Assembly: GCA_032207245.1 (NCBI GenBank)
Contig: CM063498.1
Location: 86,304,716-86,368,715 of the forward strand
From: Pardosa pseudoannulata
Taxonomy: Eukaryota; Arthropoda; Arachnida; Araneae; Lycosidae
Length of the DNA: 64,000 bases
Reading direction: 5' to 3'
Shown: positions 61,583-64,000 of the stretch, one piece after another
Position numbering within the stretch: position 1 is the stretch's first letter
How the letters are laid out: each line of letters opens with the position of its first letter
Position numbers and translations under genes: made by a program
The notes under the pieces: generated by a model
What the model saw: the letters and a program-made list of their open reading frames with translations, nothing else
Told to the model about the DNA's origin: nothing
The model's database searches: none

Positions 61583-62444
61583 GTGCATATATGTATATAT
61601 ATGTATACGTGCATATACATATTTTTGAAGGCATATATCATGGGACAAGACCCACTCATTGCACACACATACACATATATATACACACATGTGTGTATGT
61701 CTGTGATGAGCAAGTTTGCCTCACAGGTAGATACAGTTATATTGAAAAAGAACACAAAAGTCAAAATTTGTGGTGTGAACAACATAGATTTATTTAGTAG
61801 GGCATCATTCTTAACTCTGCTATTATAATAAGGAGTAGATTTATATCAGACACAAAAAATGTTAATTTGGGTCATATGGTGATGCTTGCAAAGTGTAAAT
61901 CATTGTACTACACTTACATAATTTAAACTTGTATCATAAAATGTATTTTGGCTTAGAGATTTGATGCCAATTAATAGGTTAATAGAAATGGAAGAAATGA
62001 AAGTAAAACTGCTTAATGACCTAAAGAGAGGTGTAATTTAGGTATAGAATTGCCAAAAACTAAATTATTATAAAAAGTACTTGAAATAAAAATCATTTAA
62101 GTGTTATAAAAATTTATTACACTTATATATATTTCCGTATAAATATTGTAAATTATTTTACACATTTATCTTTACATAAAGGATTTGAAACTACCTTTGT
62201 AAGAAATCTACATATAAACTTTTTTTTTTTTTTTTAATATAACAAAAGTTTATTTTAGCAATGATCAAATGTTAAATGAAACTTTGATATGAAAATTAAG
62301 CCATTCAATAGAAATTCTACAACTAAGTTGTGTTAAATGATGTGCAAGATAGCAACAATCAACTAAACCATTTTTGAAAGCTCACTATGTAAATAACATA
62401 ATTTTTGGGGTTGATGCAGATCTGCAACATGGTGATACAAAGGG
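60800..62444. mobile_element. TTAA-flanked inverted-repeat element carrying a large AT satellite
   Basis: CCCTTTGTATC at 60800-60810 and its exact complement GATACAAAGGG at 62434-62444 sit directly inside TTAA duplications (60796-60799, 62445-62448). The 1645-bp interior has no transposase and about 680 bp of TA/TATG/GCATAT repeats. The arrangement fits a non-autonomous piggyBac-type element, although the exact inverted repeat is only 11 bp. Confidence 0.6.
60943..61620. repeat. AT-rich satellite: (TA)n flanks and a period-22 array
   Basis: Pure TA runs (about 60965-61000 and 61496-61580) bracket an array built on GCATATATGTATATGTATATGT, with units of 22 bp or shortened and lengthened by TA steps (clearest at 61022-61190). 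Tyr/Ile/Met/Cys-rich open frames of up to 307 codons on both strands are artefacts of the period. Confidence 0.95.
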
Positions 62445-63774
62445 TTAAAATAGCAAATAGTTGGAATAAAAGTCTAATTTATGTTATTCTTTCCTGTTGT
62501 AATCGAACAGCTGTATAGATATTAATTTCTGTTAATATATATTAATTCAAGAGGATATAATGCTACTAAACATTTTAATACTTTGTTGGTGCACTTTTTT
62601 CATTAACAATCATCAAACAGAGAGTTCTTTTCTGAAAGTATAGTTTTTTTTTTGGTAGTGTATGAAAAAGATAATAATAGTACATCAGATAATTTATCTA
62701 TTAATGTTTAAATTCAATAACTTAATATTATAACTACCAATTAAATTGCTTAATTCAAAGGTAATAAACTGCTTTCATTCTTCCATACTTGTTTAATAAA
62801 GACTTGAAACAAGTTTTATTTCCATTAAATATTAAAAATAAAAGTAGCAAAAATCTGTTTTATTGAGATAAAAATTATATTTTTAAAGACCATTAACTTC
62901 GAGTTTTTAATTTCATGTATTAACACTAAAGGATGTAAAATTGCAGACTCTTTATACCAGTGCATGGATTTCCCTATAATTTATATATGATTAAAAAATG
63001 TATTAATTCACCATTAAAAATTTTAGATTTGTGAATTAATGTCTTTTAGTCAGCTCATTAGGACACAAAAATTGTTTTTCCATTTATTTTCAAGTTATAT
63101 TATTAGCATTTTATCCTCTAAAATAATAAAGGTGTTAGTACAAAAGAATATGTTAATTTCAAATTTAAACTGTATGTTAATTTTTTTTTGTTTCCTCAAA
63201 TAAAATTTTTTTTTCTAAAATATTTTTCAGGGTATATATATATATATGTATATATTCTCATTAGACTTTTATTCATTGTACTGATATATATATTTTATAT
63301 GACATATTCTACATATTGTAAGATGAAATCTGAGCTAGATTATTATTTAACTTTAAAATGCACATTTTTGAGACCATCTTTTATTTATTTTCACAAGAAT
63401 TACATTCCATATTCCATATGAAAATTAAATATGAAAGGTAGCTCTGTATTAGCTTTTAATTTTAATTCATAAACAATTTAACACAGATTCTTTATATGTA
63501 AATTTTTTATTTGCATTCAAAAATAAGTTGAAAAATATTTAATAAACTTATAGAGTGCAGTGTAATTGGAAGAAATTTTAAAATTAAGGATTGTATTGTT
63601 ATTTTGTGTAAGGTGTTAGAATTTGTTAAAATTAAGTAACTTTTTCAAAGGAAAATCAAAAACAATAATAAAATATGCATGATAATGATAATAAAACTTA
63701 TCATTTTTTATTTTTTATAAAGATAAACTTCTCATATATAAAATATTTAGCGTTAGATCAAAGGTTAGTATTAA

Positions 63775-63961
63775 CCGTCTAACTGCTAAGAAGCACTATC
63801 GCGCTTGTCTTGTGCTGTGTCAAAAATGTATAGAAGTGTGATCGCACTGTTGTATTTTACTGTAATTTCCACACTAGAGATTGTCTCATTTTTCTCTCAA
63901 TTAAGGGGAAAATTATAGTAATACCGGAGAAGAGCAATAGCACTTCTCCGCACTAAAATGG
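63775..63961. mobile_element. 187-bp TTAA-flanked MITE
   Basis: TTAA duplications lie at 63771-63774 and 63962-63965. Reading inward including TTAA, the left end TTAACCGTCTAACTGC and the complement of the right end TTAACCATTTTAGTGC are imperfect inverted repeats, continuing with AGAAG on both sides (about 18 of 26 positions). No coding capacity. Confidence 0.72.
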
Positions 63962-64000
63962 TTAACACTTTTACCTGTTAGATTACAATTTTATTTGTCA

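Larger units (their letters stand above)
60657..64000 (+). other. Intronic sequence to the end of the window
   Basis: No further Itpr exon is recognised. It holds two TTAA-flanked elements (60800-62444, 63775-63961) with AT-rich sequence between and no other support for genes. Confidence 0.7.

Noticed and set aside
60905..61828. Long Tyr/Ile/Met-rich open frames (up to 307 codons) on both strands
   Set aside because: They are translations of TA/TG repeats, open in several frames and both strands at once, with no splice or homology support.

Overview
This is eukaryotic nuclear DNA, very AT-rich, dominated by one large intron-rich gene on the + strand: the 5' part of an inositol 1,4,5-trisphosphate receptor gene (IP3 receptor, Itpr). 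33 coding exons (7223-57944) join in frame through phase-matched AG/GT boundaries and encode about the first 1526 residues: the suppressor domain, the complete IP3-binding core and a large part of the helical modulatory region. The rest of the modulatory domain, the six-helix channel and the C-terminal domain lie beyond position 64000. The exon residues are closest in my memory to arthropod IP3 receptors. Together with a LINE relic whose C-terminus (residues ending AHPGLSGH) resembles repeats I associate with spiders, this suggests a chelicerate, perhaps a spider. That identification is inference.

Layout: 1-7177 is upstream repeat-rich DNA. It holds a perfect hairpin, a LINE reverse-transcriptase relic, several tRNA-derived SINE copies, a three-copy tandem repeat and a TTAA-flanked, internally deleted piggyBac element. 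7178-57944 is the receptor gene, with introns from 112 bp to 3.9 kb. 57945-64000 is intronic and carries one candidate 66-nt in-frame exon plus two more TTAA-flanked inverted-repeat elements, one of which contains a large AT-rich satellite.

The introns record a lot of local history. There is a Tigger-like DNA transposon in intron 1 and a hAT-like MITE with a nested SINE in intron 19. Full-length young SINEs with clear target-site duplications lie in introns 2, 20 and 26. Old tandem duplications of intron sequence occur in introns 12, 15, 21, 23, 28 and 30. Two of these captured gene parts: a decayed copy of exon 12 lies in intron 12, and a copy of the exon 21 donor junction lies in intron 21.

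The points most worth checking are the unexpected exon-like segment at 60591-60656 (22 residues, phase 0 to 0, where known receptors run straight into the TRQPVFVQLLQ region), the 51-nt symmetric exon 21, the weak exon 23 donor, the overlapping upstream ATG, and the recurrent TTAA-flanked elements. I found no convincing second protein-coding gene, no CRISPR array and no functional structural RNA gene.
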